Shown: in pieces, positions 15,489-23,542 of the stretch
How the letters are laid out: each line of letters opens with the position of its first letter
Position numbering within the stretch: position 1 is the first letter of the stretch
NCBI RefSeq assembly: GCF_003751225.1
Contig: NZ_RJKE01000001.1
Span: 3,286,001 to 3,350,000, forward strand
Length of the DNA stretch: 64,000 nt
Reading direction: 5' to 3'
From: Actinocorallia herbida
GTDB taxonomy: Bacteria; Actinomycetota; Actinomycetes; Streptosporangiales; Streptosporangiaceae
Notes under the pieces: generated by a model
What the model saw: only the letters and a program-made list of their open reading frames with translations
What the model was told of the DNA's origin: nothing
The model's database searches: none
Position numbers and translations under genes: made by a program

Positions 15489-16291
15489 GGCCCCTCCCGC
15501 GCGGCGACGGCGAACGAGTAGGGGGCCCACGGGCCGGTGATCCGTACCCGCAGCCGCGGATGGCGCGCCGCCTCGGCGGCGACCGAGTCCCGGAACCGCG
15601 CCCCGCCGGAGTCGTCCACGAGGTAGGCGGCGTTGAGTACCATCCAGCCGCGTTCGCCGGACAGCCCCGGGTCCTGGGCGCGGTGCCGTCTGCCGTCCAC
15701 CGCCGTGTCGCGCAGCGCAGCGTCGATCTCCTCGGCGGCGCGCAGCGCGGCGACGCGCTCGTCGCGTTCGGCGTGCCGCTCCGCCTGCCGCCGCCGCAGA
15801 TACGACGTGCCGGGGCGCGCTCCCGCCTCCCCGGATCCCGTCGCGGGCGCTGCGTGCTCGGGCGGGTCGGCGTAGACCTTGACGCCCCACTCGGTCCGGC
15901 CGCCGACCCGGTCGAGCGCCTCGGCGAACTCCGGGCCGCGCTCCCGCAGCGCCGCGCGCACCCGCTCCGCGGAACGGTAGACGGTGGCGAGGCCCAGGGG
16001 GACCAGGGCGGCGGACGCGGCGAGCGCGTCGATGACGCCGTGGTGGGCGCGCGCGGTGGACTCCAGCCAGTCCAGGCTCTCCAGGTTGCGGCGCAGCGGG
16101 TCCTCCCCGAACTCCGCGAGGCCGACCGGGCTGACGACCGCGGTGATCCCGCCCTCGTCGACCAGCCCGACGGGTGCGCCGCCGACGCCCCGCACCTCGG
16201 TGACGGCGTCGGGGGACAGCCCGCGGCCCACGCCGTAGACGTACCAGCCGGTCTCCGGCGTGCCGGGCCCCGGTCCTCCGGGCTCAGCCAC
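15485..16291 (-). CDS. gvpL: Gas vesicle protein GvpL (GvpL/GvpF family)
   Basis: A 268-aa GvpL/F-family protein. It starts TGWYVYGVGRG and has the ferredoxin-like N-terminal part with GGITAVVSPVGLAEFGE, LVPLGLATVYRS as the central strand, a charged helical hairpin with SYLRRRQAERHAERDERVAAL, and the C-terminal GERGWMVLNAAYLVDDS...RITGPWAPYSFA. Such proteins bind GvpA and assist assembly as minor components. It overlaps gvpJ by 8 bp and gvpS by 4 bp. Confidence 0.9.
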   Translation of the reverse strand: MAEPGGPGPGTPETGWYVYGVGRGLSPDAVTEVRGVGGAPVGLVDEGGITAVVSPVGLAEFGEDPLRRNLESLDWLESTARAHHGVIDALAASAALVPLGLATVYRSAERVRAALRERGPEFAEALDRVGGRTEWGVKVYADPPEHAAPATGSGEAGARPGTSYLRRRQAERHAERDERVAALRAAEEIDAALRDTAVDGRRHRAQDPGLSGERGWMVLNAAYLVDDSGGARFRDSVAAEAARHPRLRVRITGPWAPYSFAVAAREGP

Positions 16292-16718
16292 GACGGTCCT
16301 CCTCGGTCTCCTCCGCGTCCTCCACGGAGTAGTCGTCCTCTTCGTAAGACTCCGCCCCGGCCTCCAGTTCGGCGACCCGGTCGGCCTCCAGTTCGGCGAT
16401 CCTGTCGCGCAGCCGCCGGTTCTCCTCGTCCATCGACGACCTGGCCCCCGAGGAGAGCGTCGGATCGTGCTCCCACCAGTCGATGCCCATCTCCTTCGCC
16501 CGGTCGACCGACGCGACGACCAGGCGCAGCTTCACGGTGAGCAGTTCGATGTCCAGCAGGTTGACCTGAATGTCCCCGGCGATGACGATGCCCTTGTCCA
16601 GCACCCGTTCCAGGATGTCGGCGAGGTTCGCGGGCTCGCCGCCCCCGCGCCGGTAAGGGGACGGAGCCGAAGGCCGTGCGTAGGCGGACAGTTCGCTTCG
16701 GGTCACGGGTTCGCTCAT
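16284..16718 (-). CDS. gvpJ: Gas vesicle protein GvpJ
   Basis: A 144-aa GvpA-superfamily protein. Residues about 30-75 hold the core NLADILERVLDKGIVIAGDIQVNLLDIELLTVKLRLVVASVDRAKEMGIDWW. A C-terminal acidic helix with ENRRLRDRIAELEADRVAELEAG looks like a short coiled coil. GvpJ is a minor structural protein thought to act in early or tip assembly. It starts 16 bp after gvpG. Confidence 0.88.
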   Translation of the reverse strand: MSEPVTRSELSAYARPSAPSPYRRGGGEPANLADILERVLDKGIVIAGDIQVNLLDIELLTVKLRLVVASVDRAKEMGIDWWEHDPTLSSGARSSMDEENRRLRDRIAELEADRVAELEAGAESYEEDDYSVEDAEETEEDRRG

Positions 16719-16734
16719 CTCGGCCTCCGCGGGC

Positions 16735-16971
16735 TCAGGTCATCGGCCTCCGGCCGGTCAGCCGGTCCAGGAGCGCCTGCTCCAGTGCGTCCGCCTCGGC
16801 TTCGGTGAGTTCATCCGCCTCCCGGGCGCGGGCGACCTCGGCGAGTTCCCTGCGGATCTCGGCCGGGTCGTAGAGCTGTCGTTCCGCCTCGTCGCGGAGG
16901 CACTCGGCGAGCCAGACGACGCCGCGCACCGGGGCGAGCGGGAGGGTGACCAGCCCGGTGACCAGACCCAT
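16735..16971 (-). CDS. gvpG: Gas vesicle protein GvpG
   Basis: A 78-aa GvpG. It begins MGLVTGLVTLPLAPVRGVVWLAECLRDEAERQLYDPAEIRRELAEVARARE, the family signature, followed by an acidic helix. It is a small accessory assembly protein. It lies 3 bp after the gvpF stop. Confidence 0.88.
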   Translation of the reverse strand: MGLVTGLVTLPLAPVRGVVWLAECLRDEAERQLYDPAEIRRELAEVARAREADELTEAEADALEQALLDRLTGRRPMT

Positions 16972-16974
16972 CGC

Positions 16975-17769
16975 TCACACCTCCTCCAGGATCGGTACGA
17001 AGTCATAGGGGGCCAGGGGGCCGAGCAGCCGCAGCGAGACCCGGTCCGCCCAGCGTTCGCCGAGCGCGTCCACGGCGTCCTCGAAGGAGGGCCGGTCGTC
17101 GTCGGCGACGAGGAACGCGACGTTGGCCGCGGCGGCCTCGCCCGAGGGGTCGCGCAGCGCCGCGGCCACCGTGTGCGGCTCCAAGGCCGCCAGGAGGGTG
17201 TCCGTGTCGACGGCGCGCTTGTCGTCCAAGGCCCGCACGACGGCCTCGCCGAGCTGGATGCGCTCGCCGTACGAAGCCTCGACGGGCAGGTCCCCGATCT
17301 CCGCGCGCAGGTCCGCGACCTCGGGCCGCTCCGTCATGATCTCGCGCAGCACGGCCTCCTCCCGGTAGTCGCCCGTGACGACGAACTCGCGCCGTCCGCG
17401 CAGGTCCGACAGGACGTCGGCGAACCACGCGTGGTGGGGTGCGAGCAGCTCCTGGGCCACCGCGTCGTCCGCCGTGACGACCGCGCCGAAACGGAACGGA
17501 AGGATCACCTCGGCTTCGGCCGCCGCGGCGACCACGTCCTCATGGGCGAGCAGTTCGTCCCGGGCGCCCAGCGGACCGCGCGGGGCGATCCCGCCGACGA
17601 TCGCCGCGACGCCGCCGCGCTCGACGAGCCGTACGGGCTCGCCGTCCAGGCCGAGGAGATCGTCGGGCAGCCGCGTTCCGGCGGGCACGATGCCGAAGAC
17701 GTAGCAGGCGGTCTCCTCCACGGGCGGCCCTTCTCCGGCCGGTCGCGCTCCATTGGCCGATGCGGTCAT
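16975..17769 (-). CDS. gvpF: Gas vesicle protein GvpF (GvpL/GvpF family)
   Basis: A 264-aa GvpF/L-family protein. It has [49 protein letters not shown], the strand [11 protein letters not shown], and the C-terminal [42 protein letters not shown]. GvpF is thought to contact GvpA and start assembly. The start overlaps the gvpA stop (ATGA), so shell protein and assembly factor are translationally coupled. Confidence 0.9.
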   Translation of the reverse strand: MTASANGARPAGEGPPVEETACYVFGIVPAGTRLPDDLLGLDGEPVRLVERGGVAAIVGGIAPRGPLGARDELLAHEDVVAAAAEAEVILPFRFGAVVTADDAVAQELLAPHHAWFADVLSDLRGRREFVVTGDYREEAVLREIMTERPEVADLRAEIGDLPVEASYGERIQLGEAVVRALDDKRAVDTDTLLAALEPHTVAAALRDPSGEAAAANVAFLVADDDRPSFEDAVDALGERWADRVSLRLLGPLAPYDFVPILEEV

Positions 17770-18230
17770 CGTTCTCGCCTCCTCTCACGGCGGCGTGCCC
17801 CCGCCTCCGCGGGCGCGCGCTCCTCGTCCATCTCGGCGTACTCGGCCTCCCGGTCGTCCTCGTCGTCCGGCGCCAGGTCCGAGACGGCCTCCTTCGCCGC
17901 CTCGATGACCCCGTGCGCCTTGCTCTGCGCGACCTTGCGCGTCCCGCCCTCGGTGACGTCCTGGACGAGTTCGGGAAGCCCCTCCCCGCCTTTGCCCTCC
18001 TCGTAGAGGTTCAGCCGGTTCGTCGCCTCGGCGAACCGCAGGAAGGTGTCCACGCTCGCCACGACCACCCGGGCGTCGATGGTGATCAGTTCGATGCCGA
18101 CCAGCGACACCCGCACGAACGCGTCGATGACCAGGCCCTTGTCGAGGATCAGCGCGACCACGTCGGCGAGGCCGCCGCCCGGTGCCCGCTCGACGGGGGA
18201 AGGCGCCCCCCGGTAGGACGAAACCGTCAT
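17766..18230 (-). CDS. gvpA: Major gas vesicle shell protein GvpA
   Basis: A 154-aa GvpA. The core (about 20-70), [50 protein letters not shown], is the ribbed-shell subunit fold. After it comes a long charged tail (about 72-154) with [26 protein letters not shown] and an Arg-rich end, as in other actinobacterial GvpA but longer than cyanobacterial ones (about 70 aa). It is the only gvpA-like shell gene apart from gvpJ and gvpS. It lies 38 bp downstream of the SRPBCC gene in the same operon. Confidence 0.9.
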   Translation of the reverse strand: MTVSSYRGAPSPVERAPGGGLADVVALILDKGLVIDAFVRVSLVGIELITIDARVVVASVDTFLRFAEATNRLNLYEEGKGGEGLPELVQDVTEGGTRKVAQSKAHGVIEAAKEAVSDLAPDDEDDREAEYAEMDEERAPAEAGARRRERRRER

Positions 18231-18268
18231 GGATGCTCACCTCCGTGGCCGAGCCGCGTGCACGCGGC

Positions 18269-19510
18269 TCACCTTCCCGTCCGGGGCGTCGGCTGCTTCG
18301 TCCGCGCCGACCGGTCCTCGGCGTCGGCGGGGCGCCTGCGCGCGGGCTGCCGTGCCGACTCGGCGGGCGGCCTGCGCCGGATCCGGCGCGGTTCGCGCTC
18401 CTCGCGTTCCTCGGCCGGTTCGTGCTCCGCGTGGTCGGGCGGGCGCCGACGCCGTTCGTGCTCCGCGAACTCCTCGTCCGCGGCGGGTGCCCGCCGAGGG
18501 CGGGCCTTGTGCTCCTCGTGCTCTTCGACCATCTCCTGCTCCGTGGCCCGCCGGGGGCGCGCGAAGTGCTCCTCGTGCTCCTCGGCGGTCTCGTGCTCCT
18601 CGGGCGCCCGCCGCGGGCGCGCCCTGTGCTCCTCGTGCTGCTCCTCGTGCCCGCGCCGCGGGCGTTCGCCGCGCTCCTCACGGGCGGCGCGCTCCTGCTC
18701 CTCCTCGGCGGCCTCCTCGCCGGTTCGGACGACCTCGCCGTCGCGGATCTCGCCGCGCCAGCCCTCGACCTCGTCGGGGTCCGCCAGGGCGTGCACCATG
18801 ACGTGCCGCGCGAAGTGCTTGAGCTCCAGCCTCGCCCGCCTGCCCTGGGCCCGCCACAGGTTGCCGGTGCGCTCGAAGAGGCCCTGCGGGTGGTACTCCA
18901 TGACCAGGCAGATCCGGGTGAGGTTCGGGCCGAGGCCGGTGAACGACACCGCGCCGTCCGCGTGGCCCTTGGCCCCCTTGGAGCGCCAGATGATGTGGCT
19001 GTCGGGGACCTGCTCGACGATCGTGGACTCCCACTCGCGGTGCGACCAGAAGACCTGGGCCTTCCAGCGCACCTCCCCGTCCTCGGGCTGCTCGGCGTGC
19101 TCGACCTTCTTCATGAAGGTGGGGAAGTCCTCGAACCGCGTCCACTGGTCGTAGGCGAGCCGGACGGGCACGCCCACATCTATCGTCTCGACGATCGCGG
19201 TCAGCTTCAGCTTCTTCTTCCCGCCGCCGCCCTTGAGCTTCGCGGTGAGGCCCGCCATGCCCGCGCTGAGCGCGGCGCGTATCGGCCCCTTGCCGTCGCT
19301 GAGGGCGCCGAGCCCGGACATCGCGGCCTGGACCCCCGGGCCGCCACCGTCCTCCCGGCCCGCCTTGTCCATCAGGCCGTGCGCCGTCTCGTCGATCTTG
19401 TGCGAGACCTTGTCGGCCGCCGCTCTCAGCGCCTTGTCCGCGAGTCCCGTCAGGAGACGTCCGGCCGCGTCGGCCGTCCGCTCGCCCCGCGCGTGCCTGT
19501 CCTCGGCCAT
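18269..19510 (-). CDS. SRPBCC-domain gas vesicle cluster protein with charged repeats
   Basis: A 413-aa protein. Residues 1-95 are helical; 103-245 form an SRPBCC (polyketide cyclase/START-like) domain (VETIDVGVPVRLAYDQWTRFEDFPTFM, VRWKAQVFWSHREWESTI, GNLWRAQGRRARLELKHF). From about 262 the chain is almost only E, H, R, A and P, with three copies of HEEH-x-ARPRRA at 292-302, 312-322 and 331-341 (period 19-20). Similar SRPBCC genes (gvpZ/gvpQ-like) occur in actinobacterial gvp clusters, but their role is unclear. The repeat tail recalls, in style only, the repeat protein GvpC that clamps the shell. The ATG at 19510 is preferred over the open frame extending to 19696, which overlaps the previous gene. 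Confidence 0.8.
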   Translation of the reverse strand: MAEDRHARGERTADAAGRLLTGLADKALRAAADKVSHKIDETAHGLMDKAGREDGGGPGVQAAMSGLGALSDGKGPIRAALSAGMAGLTAKLKGGGGKKKLKLTAIVETIDVGVPVRLAYDQWTRFEDFPTFMKKVEHAEQPEDGEVRWKAQVFWSHREWESTIVEQVPDSHIIWRSKGAKGHADGAVSFTGLGPNLTRICLVMEYHPQGLFERTGNLWRAQGRRARLELKHFARHVMVHALADPDEVEGWRGEIRDGEVVRTGEEAAEEEQERAAREERGERPRRGHEEQHEEHRARPRRAPEEHETAEEHEEHFARPRRATEQEMVEEHEEHKARPRRAPAADEEFAEHERRRRPPDHAEHEPAEEREEREPRRIRRRPPAESARQPARRRPADAEDRSARTKQPTPRTGR

Positions 19511-19535
19511 GTCGGCCTCCCCCTCGCCGCGCCCG

Positions 19536-20093
19536 TCACCGGGCCGCCGTCGTCTTGCGCGAGGCCGCGGCTCTGCGGGCGTCCCGCCGCCCGACCTCCG
19601 CCGCCCGAGAAGGCGCGCCGCGGGCCGGCTCCTCCTCGTCCGGGTACTCCTCGCTCTCGGCGTAGTCCTCGTACTCGTCGTCGTAGCCCTGCTCATACTC
19701 GTCCCGGTCCTCGTCGCGGTGCCGCGCGCCGGACGGCCGGCGGGCCTTGCCGGATTGCTCCGCCCTGTCGGACTGCGCAGCCTTGTCGGACTCCTCGCGG
19801 TCCGCGGAGCCGGAGTCGCGGGAACCCAGCAGGGAGTCCGCGAGTTCGCTGAGCGAACCCGTGCCCGCCGTGCCGGCCTTCTCCGCGATCCCCTTGCCCG
19901 TCTCGGCGAGCTGCCCGCGCAGGTCGGTGAGGACCTTGTCGAATCCGGCGCGGCGCAGCATCTCGGCGATGTCCCCCGAGGAGCGCCCCGCCGCGACCAT
20001 CAGGGCGAGCATCGCCGCGGTCCTGGCCTTGTGACTGCGTCCCAGCAGGTAGCCGAAGAGCACAGAGAGCGCTATCTGACCTCCGCCTTTCAT
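19536..20093 (-). CDS. YtxH-like small protein, first gene of the gas vesicle operon
   Basis: A 185-aa protein. The N-terminal MKGGGQIALSVLFGYLLGRSHKARTAAMLALMVAAG is a glycine-zipper-like membrane-associated helix as in YtxH proteins. A helical middle (IAEMLRRAGFDKVLTDLRGQLAETGKGIAEKAG) follows, then a very acidic Tyr/Glu/Asp stretch (YEQGYDDEYEDYAESEEYPDEEE) and a basic Ala/Arg end. Position corresponds to gvpY-type genes of actinobacterial clusters. GGAGGGG lies 5 bp before ATG 20093, deciding the start over an upstream ATG at 20117. Function unknown; perhaps membrane or nucleoid tethering. Confidence 0.72.
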   Translation of the reverse strand: MKGGGQIALSVLFGYLLGRSHKARTAAMLALMVAAGRSSGDIAEMLRRAGFDKVLTDLRGQLAETGKGIAEKAGTAGTGSLSELADSLLGSRDSGSADREESDKAAQSDRAEQSGKARRPSGARHRDEDRDEYEQGYDDEYEDYAESEEYPDEEEPARGAPSRAAEVGRRDARRAAASRKTTAAR

Positions 20094-20402
20094 GCCTGCC
20101 CCCTCCACGTCGGGCATGTCAAGCCGTCCTTTTCAGGCTATGCCCGGAGGCCTTGATCGAAGTGGAGTCCAAACCCGATGAAGCCGACGTTTTGGCGGTC
20201 CGGTGAATGCGAGGAGGTGGATCACCCCGCAGTTGGCCGTGGGATGAGCGCGGTGCGGGACACGCGGATTCCGCACGGGGGACGTCATGGGCGGCACCCG
20301 ACATCCGTATTGCTCGTTCACACCCGTCTCCATGGCCGGTTCACGTCCGTGTGCGAGGGTGGAGTTTCCGGATCGCTCATCCATGATGAGGAGGAACCGA
20401 AA
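20094..20402. other. Intergenic region between gas vesicle operon and Gly-rich gene
   Basis: This 309-bp divergent region must hold the promoters of the gas vesicle operon (leftward) and of the small secreted protein (rightward). I see no convincing -35/-10 pair for either; a TTGACA read leftward near 20115 lies too close to the 20093 start to be used as a normal -35. Alternative-sigma control is possible. An open frame from 20178 in phase with the Gly-rich gene lacks a ribosome site and has no recognisable protein character. Confidence 0.5.
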
Positions 20403-20678
20403 ATGATGTCTTCCACGACCGTGCGCCGGATGCTCGCGGCAGGAGCCGTCGCGGCCGGGGCAGTGCTCGCGGCGGCGTCAGGAGCTTCGGCCGGAGACGG
20501 ACCGGGCGACGGATACCACGGTGATCACGGAAACTACGACAACGGAGGCTGGCACGGAGACTGGGGCGGCGGCCACGGTGACTGGGGCGGCCACGGCGAC
20601 TGGGGCGGCGATGGCGGCTACGGTGGCTGGGGCGGCGACGGAGGCTACGGTGGTGGCGGAGGCTACGGCGGCTGGTGA
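20403..20678 (+). CDS. Small secreted Gly/Trp/His/Tyr-rich protein
   Basis: A 91-aa protein. Signal peptide to about residue 30 (TTVRRMLAAGAVAAGAVLAAAS, ASA cleavage). The mature chain of about 60 residues is low complexity: GDYHGDHGNYDNGGWHGDWGG-like units, with DWGGHGDWGGDGGYGGWGG repeats ending in GYGGW. There are no Cys. AGGAGGAACC before the ATG at 20403 marks the start. The repeat style suggests an extracellular structural, adhesive or metal-binding (His/Asp) peptide; no family recognised. A strong terminator follows. Confidence 0.75.
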   Translation: MMSSTTVRRMLAAGAVAAGAVLAAASGASAGDGPGDGYHGDHGNYDNGGWHGDWGGGHGDWGGHGDWGGDGGYGGWGGDGGYGGGGGYGGW

Positions 20679-20736
20679 CCACCGGAGGCCACGTCCCTGA
20701 TCGCTTCGTAACAGCCCACCCATGAACGACAAGTCT

Positions 20737-20766
20737 GAAGGGCACCTCTCTCGAGAGGTGCCCTTC
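20737..20766. terminator. Strong hairpin terminator after the Gly-rich gene
   Basis: GAAGGGCACCTC (20737-20748) and GAGGTGCCCTTC (20755-20766) form a perfect 12-bp stem with a 6-base loop, 59 bp after the stop codon. Confidence 0.8.
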
Positions 20767-20789
20767 GGGCATTCAGGGCACCGATCCGC

Positions 20790-20845
20790 TTGACATCCTG
20801 AGGATACCTCGACTTCTATGCCGGGGAAGATGAGGTTGCCTCAGG
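20790..20845 (+). promoter_or_regulatory. Promoter with two TGAGG-N3-CCTCA operators
   Basis: A consensus -35 TTGACA (20790-20795) and a -10-like TTCTAT (20814-20819) are 18 bp apart. Between them is CCTGAGG-ATA-CCTC (20797-20810), and just past the expected transcription start is TGAGG-TTG-CCTCA followed by GG (20831-20845). Centres are about 32 bp, three helical turns, apart. The same motif occurs twice at 29737-29788. The arrangement is that of a repressed promoter for the LLM gene and possibly the ABC genes behind it. Confidence 0.65.
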
Positions 20846-20859
20846 ATGGAGGATTCCCG

Positions 20860-21834
20860 GTGTTCGTATCGGTGCACGACACGGTCCCGGTGTGGCGGGG
20901 CGACACCAATGGCGCGGCCCTGTGGCGCAGCGTCGAGTTGGCCAAGGCCGTCGAAGGGTTCGGCTACCGCAGGTACTGGGTCGCCGAGCACCACGCGACC
21001 CCCGCGCTGGCCACGTCGGCCCCTGCCGTCCTGGCCGCGCAGATCCTCGCGTCGACCTCGACGCTGACCGTCGGCTCCGGCGCGGTGCTGCTGCCCAACC
21101 ACGCGCCCTACGCCGTCGCCGAGCAGTTCGGCGTGCTCGCCTCCCTCCACCCCGGACGGGTCGACCTCGGCCTCGGCAGAGCCACCGGGGGAGCGCCCCG
21201 CGCCGCGGCCCGGCTCGGAGATCCCCGCCGCTCCGCCTTTCCCGCGCAGATCGCCGAACTGCGCGCCTACCTCGCCGGCGGAGACGACGGGCTGCGGGCC
21301 GTGCCCGAACCGGAGACGCCCCCGCGCCTATGGCTCGTCGGCTCCAGCGCGTCGAGCGCCGTCACCGCCGGAAGGCTCGGACTTCCCTACGTGTACGCGC
21401 ACGCGATCGTGCCCGGCGGCGAGGACGAGGCGCTCGCCGCCTACCGCGCGGCGTTCGCCCCGTCGGCCGATCTCGCCGAACCCTACGCGGGCGTCGCGGC
21501 GATCGTGGTCGCCGCCGATGACGACGCCCGGGCGCACCGGCTGGCCCGCGCCTTCGTCCTCGGCCAGATCCGCATGCGCACCACCGATCCCGACACCCTC
21601 CTGCCGACCGAGGCCGAGGCCGCCGCCCACCGCTTCACCCCGGCCGAGGAGGAGTTCGCCCGGCAGCGCGTCGACCCCCAGTTCATCGGCTCGCCCACCG
21701 CACTGGCCCCTCGCCTGTCCGACCTGGTCTCCCGCACCCGCCCCGACGAACTGTTCGCCCTCACCCAGGTCCCCGACCACACCGCCCGCATCCGGTCCTA
21801 CGAACTCCTCGCCGAACTCAACGCGTCCCTCTGA
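20860..21834 (+). CDS. LLM-class flavin-dependent monooxygenase
   Basis: A 324-aa bacterial luciferase-like (MsnO8-type) flavin oxidoreductase: VFVSVHDTVPVWRGDTNGAALWRSVELAKAVEGFGYRRYWVAEHH, TVGSGAVLLPNHAPYAVAEQFGVLASLHPGRVDLGLGRATGG and PRLWLVGSSASSA are signature blocks. The GTG at 20860 is chosen because GGAGGA (20848-20853) precedes it and an ATG at 20818 lies upstream of the predicted transcription start. Such FMNH2-using enzymes oxidise small molecules. It precedes an oligopeptide-type ABC importer by 73 bp on the same strand and may act on its cargo. Confidence 0.88.
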   Translation: MFVSVHDTVPVWRGDTNGAALWRSVELAKAVEGFGYRRYWVAEHHATPALATSAPAVLAAQILASTSTLTVGSGAVLLPNHAPYAVAEQFGVLASLHPGRVDLGLGRATGGAPRAAARLGDPRRSAFPAQIAELRAYLAGGDDGLRAVPEPETPPRLWLVGSSASSAVTAGRLGLPYVYAHAIVPGGEDEALAAYRAAFAPSADLAEPYAGVAAIVVAADDDARAHRLARAFVLGQIRMRTTDPDTLLPTEAEAAAHRFTPAEEEFARQRVDPQFIGSPTALAPRLSDLVSRTRPDELFALTQVPDHTARIRSYELLAELNASL

Positions 21835-21907
21835 CCAGCGCGTTCAGCGCTTCTTCAGCGGCCGGCTCCACCGTGGGCGGGAACGACGGGCGACACGAGG
21901 AACGGCG

Positions 21908-23542
21908 ATGCGGACGAGCAGACGGTGGAGAACGGCGGCGGGCGCCGCGGCGGCACTGGCACTGGTGACGGGCTGCTCCGGTGGCCCGAAGGAGACCGGG
22001 ACGGGCGGCGGGCAGCCCCGCGACGGAGGCGTGCTCACCCTGGCGCTGGAGAAGGAGCCGGAGTGCCTCGACCCGCACCAGACCCCCACCCAGTCGGGCA
22101 GGCTGCTCGCTCGCCCGATCCTGGACTCCCTGGTCCACCAGGACGTCCAGGGCGGCCTGCACCCCTGGCTCGCCACCGCATGGACGGTCGCGGACGACGG
22201 GCTGAAGTACACCTTCACCCTCCGCGACGGCGTCACCTTCACCGACGGCACGACGTTCGACGCCGCCGCGGTCGTCGCCAACCTCGACCACGTGGTCGAT
22301 CCGGAGACGAAGTCCCTCCTGGCCGCGAGCCTCATCAGCGCCTATGCCAAGGCCGAGGCGGTGGATGCCCGGACCGTCGCGGTCACCCTGCGGGAACCCG
22401 ACTCGGGCTTCCTCGCCGCCCTCGCGTCACCCAACCTCGGCATCCACTCCCCGGCGACGCTCAAGGGCGCCCCGTCGGACCTCTGCGCAAAGATCGTCGG
22501 CTCCGGGCCGTTCCGGAGCGAGGGCGGGTTCGTCCCGCAGCAGGGCATCACCTACACCAGGAACCCCGCCTACGCCTGGGCGCCGGAGGACGCCGCGTAC
22601 CGGGGACCGGCCCGGCTCGACGGCGTCGAGGTCAGGATCGTGCCCGACGACCCGGCCCGCGCGGGCGCCCTCACCAGCGGCCAGGTGGACGCGGTGACGG
22701 CGCTGCCGCCGACCGAGGTCCGCGCGCTCAAGGGCGACGCGGCCTTCCAGGTGCACTCGGTGCTGTATCCGGGCGCCAACTACAGCTACTGGCCCAACAC
22801 CGCCGAGGGACCGCTCAGCGACGTGCGGGTCCGCAAGGCGCTGCGCGCCGGGGTCGACTGGGACCGGATCGTCCAGAACGTCTTCTTCGGCGTCTACAGC
22901 GGCGCAGAAGGGGTCCTGTCCAAGACGACGCCCGGCTTCGACCCGTCCGTCGGGCCCTCCTACGCCCATGATCCCGCCGCCGCCGCGCGCCTCCTGGACG
23001 AGGCGGGCTGGACCGGCCGCGACGCCCAGGGATACCGGACCAAGGACGGGGTCCGCCTCAAGCTGCGGCACCTGTGGTCGGAGCCTTCGGTCGAGACCCT
23101 CGCGGTGCAGGTCCAGGCCGCCGCCAAGGACCTCGGCATCGAACTCGTCGAGGAGAACCTCGACGGCGGCACGTTCGTCGAACGCCTCCTGGCGGGGGAC
23201 TACGAGCTCATCGACACGAGCTTCTCCGCACCCGGCCCCGACGTCCTGCGGGTGCTGTTCGGCGCGGCGAACATCCCGACGCCCGAGCGCGGCATCAGCA
23301 ACAACATGGCGAGATACGACGACGCCGACGTCGAAGCCGACTTCACCCTGGCGCTGCGCGCCACCGACCCGGCCGAACGGCTCGAGGTCTACCAGCGGAT
23401 CCAGCAGCGGATCACCGAGGACGCCGCGGTCCTGCCGATCTACTCGCCGCAGTCGTCCCTCGCGGTCCGGACGGGCGTCCAGGGCGTCTCCTTCTCCATC
23501 GACGGCACCCCCGACCTCACCGCGATATGGCTGGAGTCCTGA
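21908..23542 (+). CDS. ABC transporter substrate-binding lipoprotein (SBP_bac_5, peptide/nickel type)
   Basis: A 544-aa extracellular binding protein. The lipobox LVTGC gives Cys23 as the lipid-modified residue. Family 5 features: VLTLALEKEPECLDPHQT, PWLATAWTVADDGLKYTFTLRDGVTFTDGTTFDAAAV near the N-terminus, VRKALRAGVDWDRI in the middle, and AVLPIYSPQS near the end. It captures an oligopeptide-sized or other solute for the permeases that follow. Its stop overlaps the first permease start by 16 bp. GAGGAA precedes the ATG. Confidence 0.93.
   Translation: MRTSRRWRTAAGAAAALALVTGCSGGPKETGTGGGQPRDGGVLTLALEKEPECLDPHQTPTQSGRLLARPILDSLVHQDVQGGLHPWLATAWTVADDGLKYTFTLRDGVTFTDGTTFDAAAVVANLDHVVDPETKSLLAASLISAYAKAEAVDARTVAVTLREPDSGFLAALASPNLGIHSPATLKGAPSDLCAKIVGSGPFRSEGGFVPQQGITYTRNPAYAWAPEDAAYRGPARLDGVEVRIVPDDPARAGALTSGQVDAVTALPPTEVRALKGDAAFQVHSVLYPGANYSYWPNTAEGPLSDVRVRKALRAGVDWDRIVQNVFFGVYSGAEGVLSKTTPGFDPSVGPSYAHDPAAAARLLDEAGWTGRDAQGYRTKDGVRLKLRHLWSEPSVETLAVQVQAAAKDLGIELVEENLDGGTFVERLLAGDYELIDTSFSAPGPDVLRVLFGAANIPTPERGISNNMARYDDADVEADFTLALRATDPAERLEVYQRIQQRITEDAAVLPIYSPQSSLAVRTGVQGVSFSIDGTPDLTAIWLES

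Noticed and set aside
20105-20120. TTGACA read leftwards near 20115 as -35 of the gas vesicle operon
   Set aside because: Only about 20 bp from the ATG at 20093, so no room for a -10 and leader; no alternative -10 found.
20178-20402. A 75-codon upstream extension of the Gly-rich secreted protein
   Set aside because: No ribosome site at the upstream starts, and it would bury the signal peptide that begins at 20403 behind a good AGGAGGA site.
20540-20670. Tandem repeats of GGTGACTGGGGCGGC type as a possible CRISPR-like or satellite array
   Set aside because: They are the codons of the GDWGG repeats in the secreted protein and are in frame throughout; no spacers.
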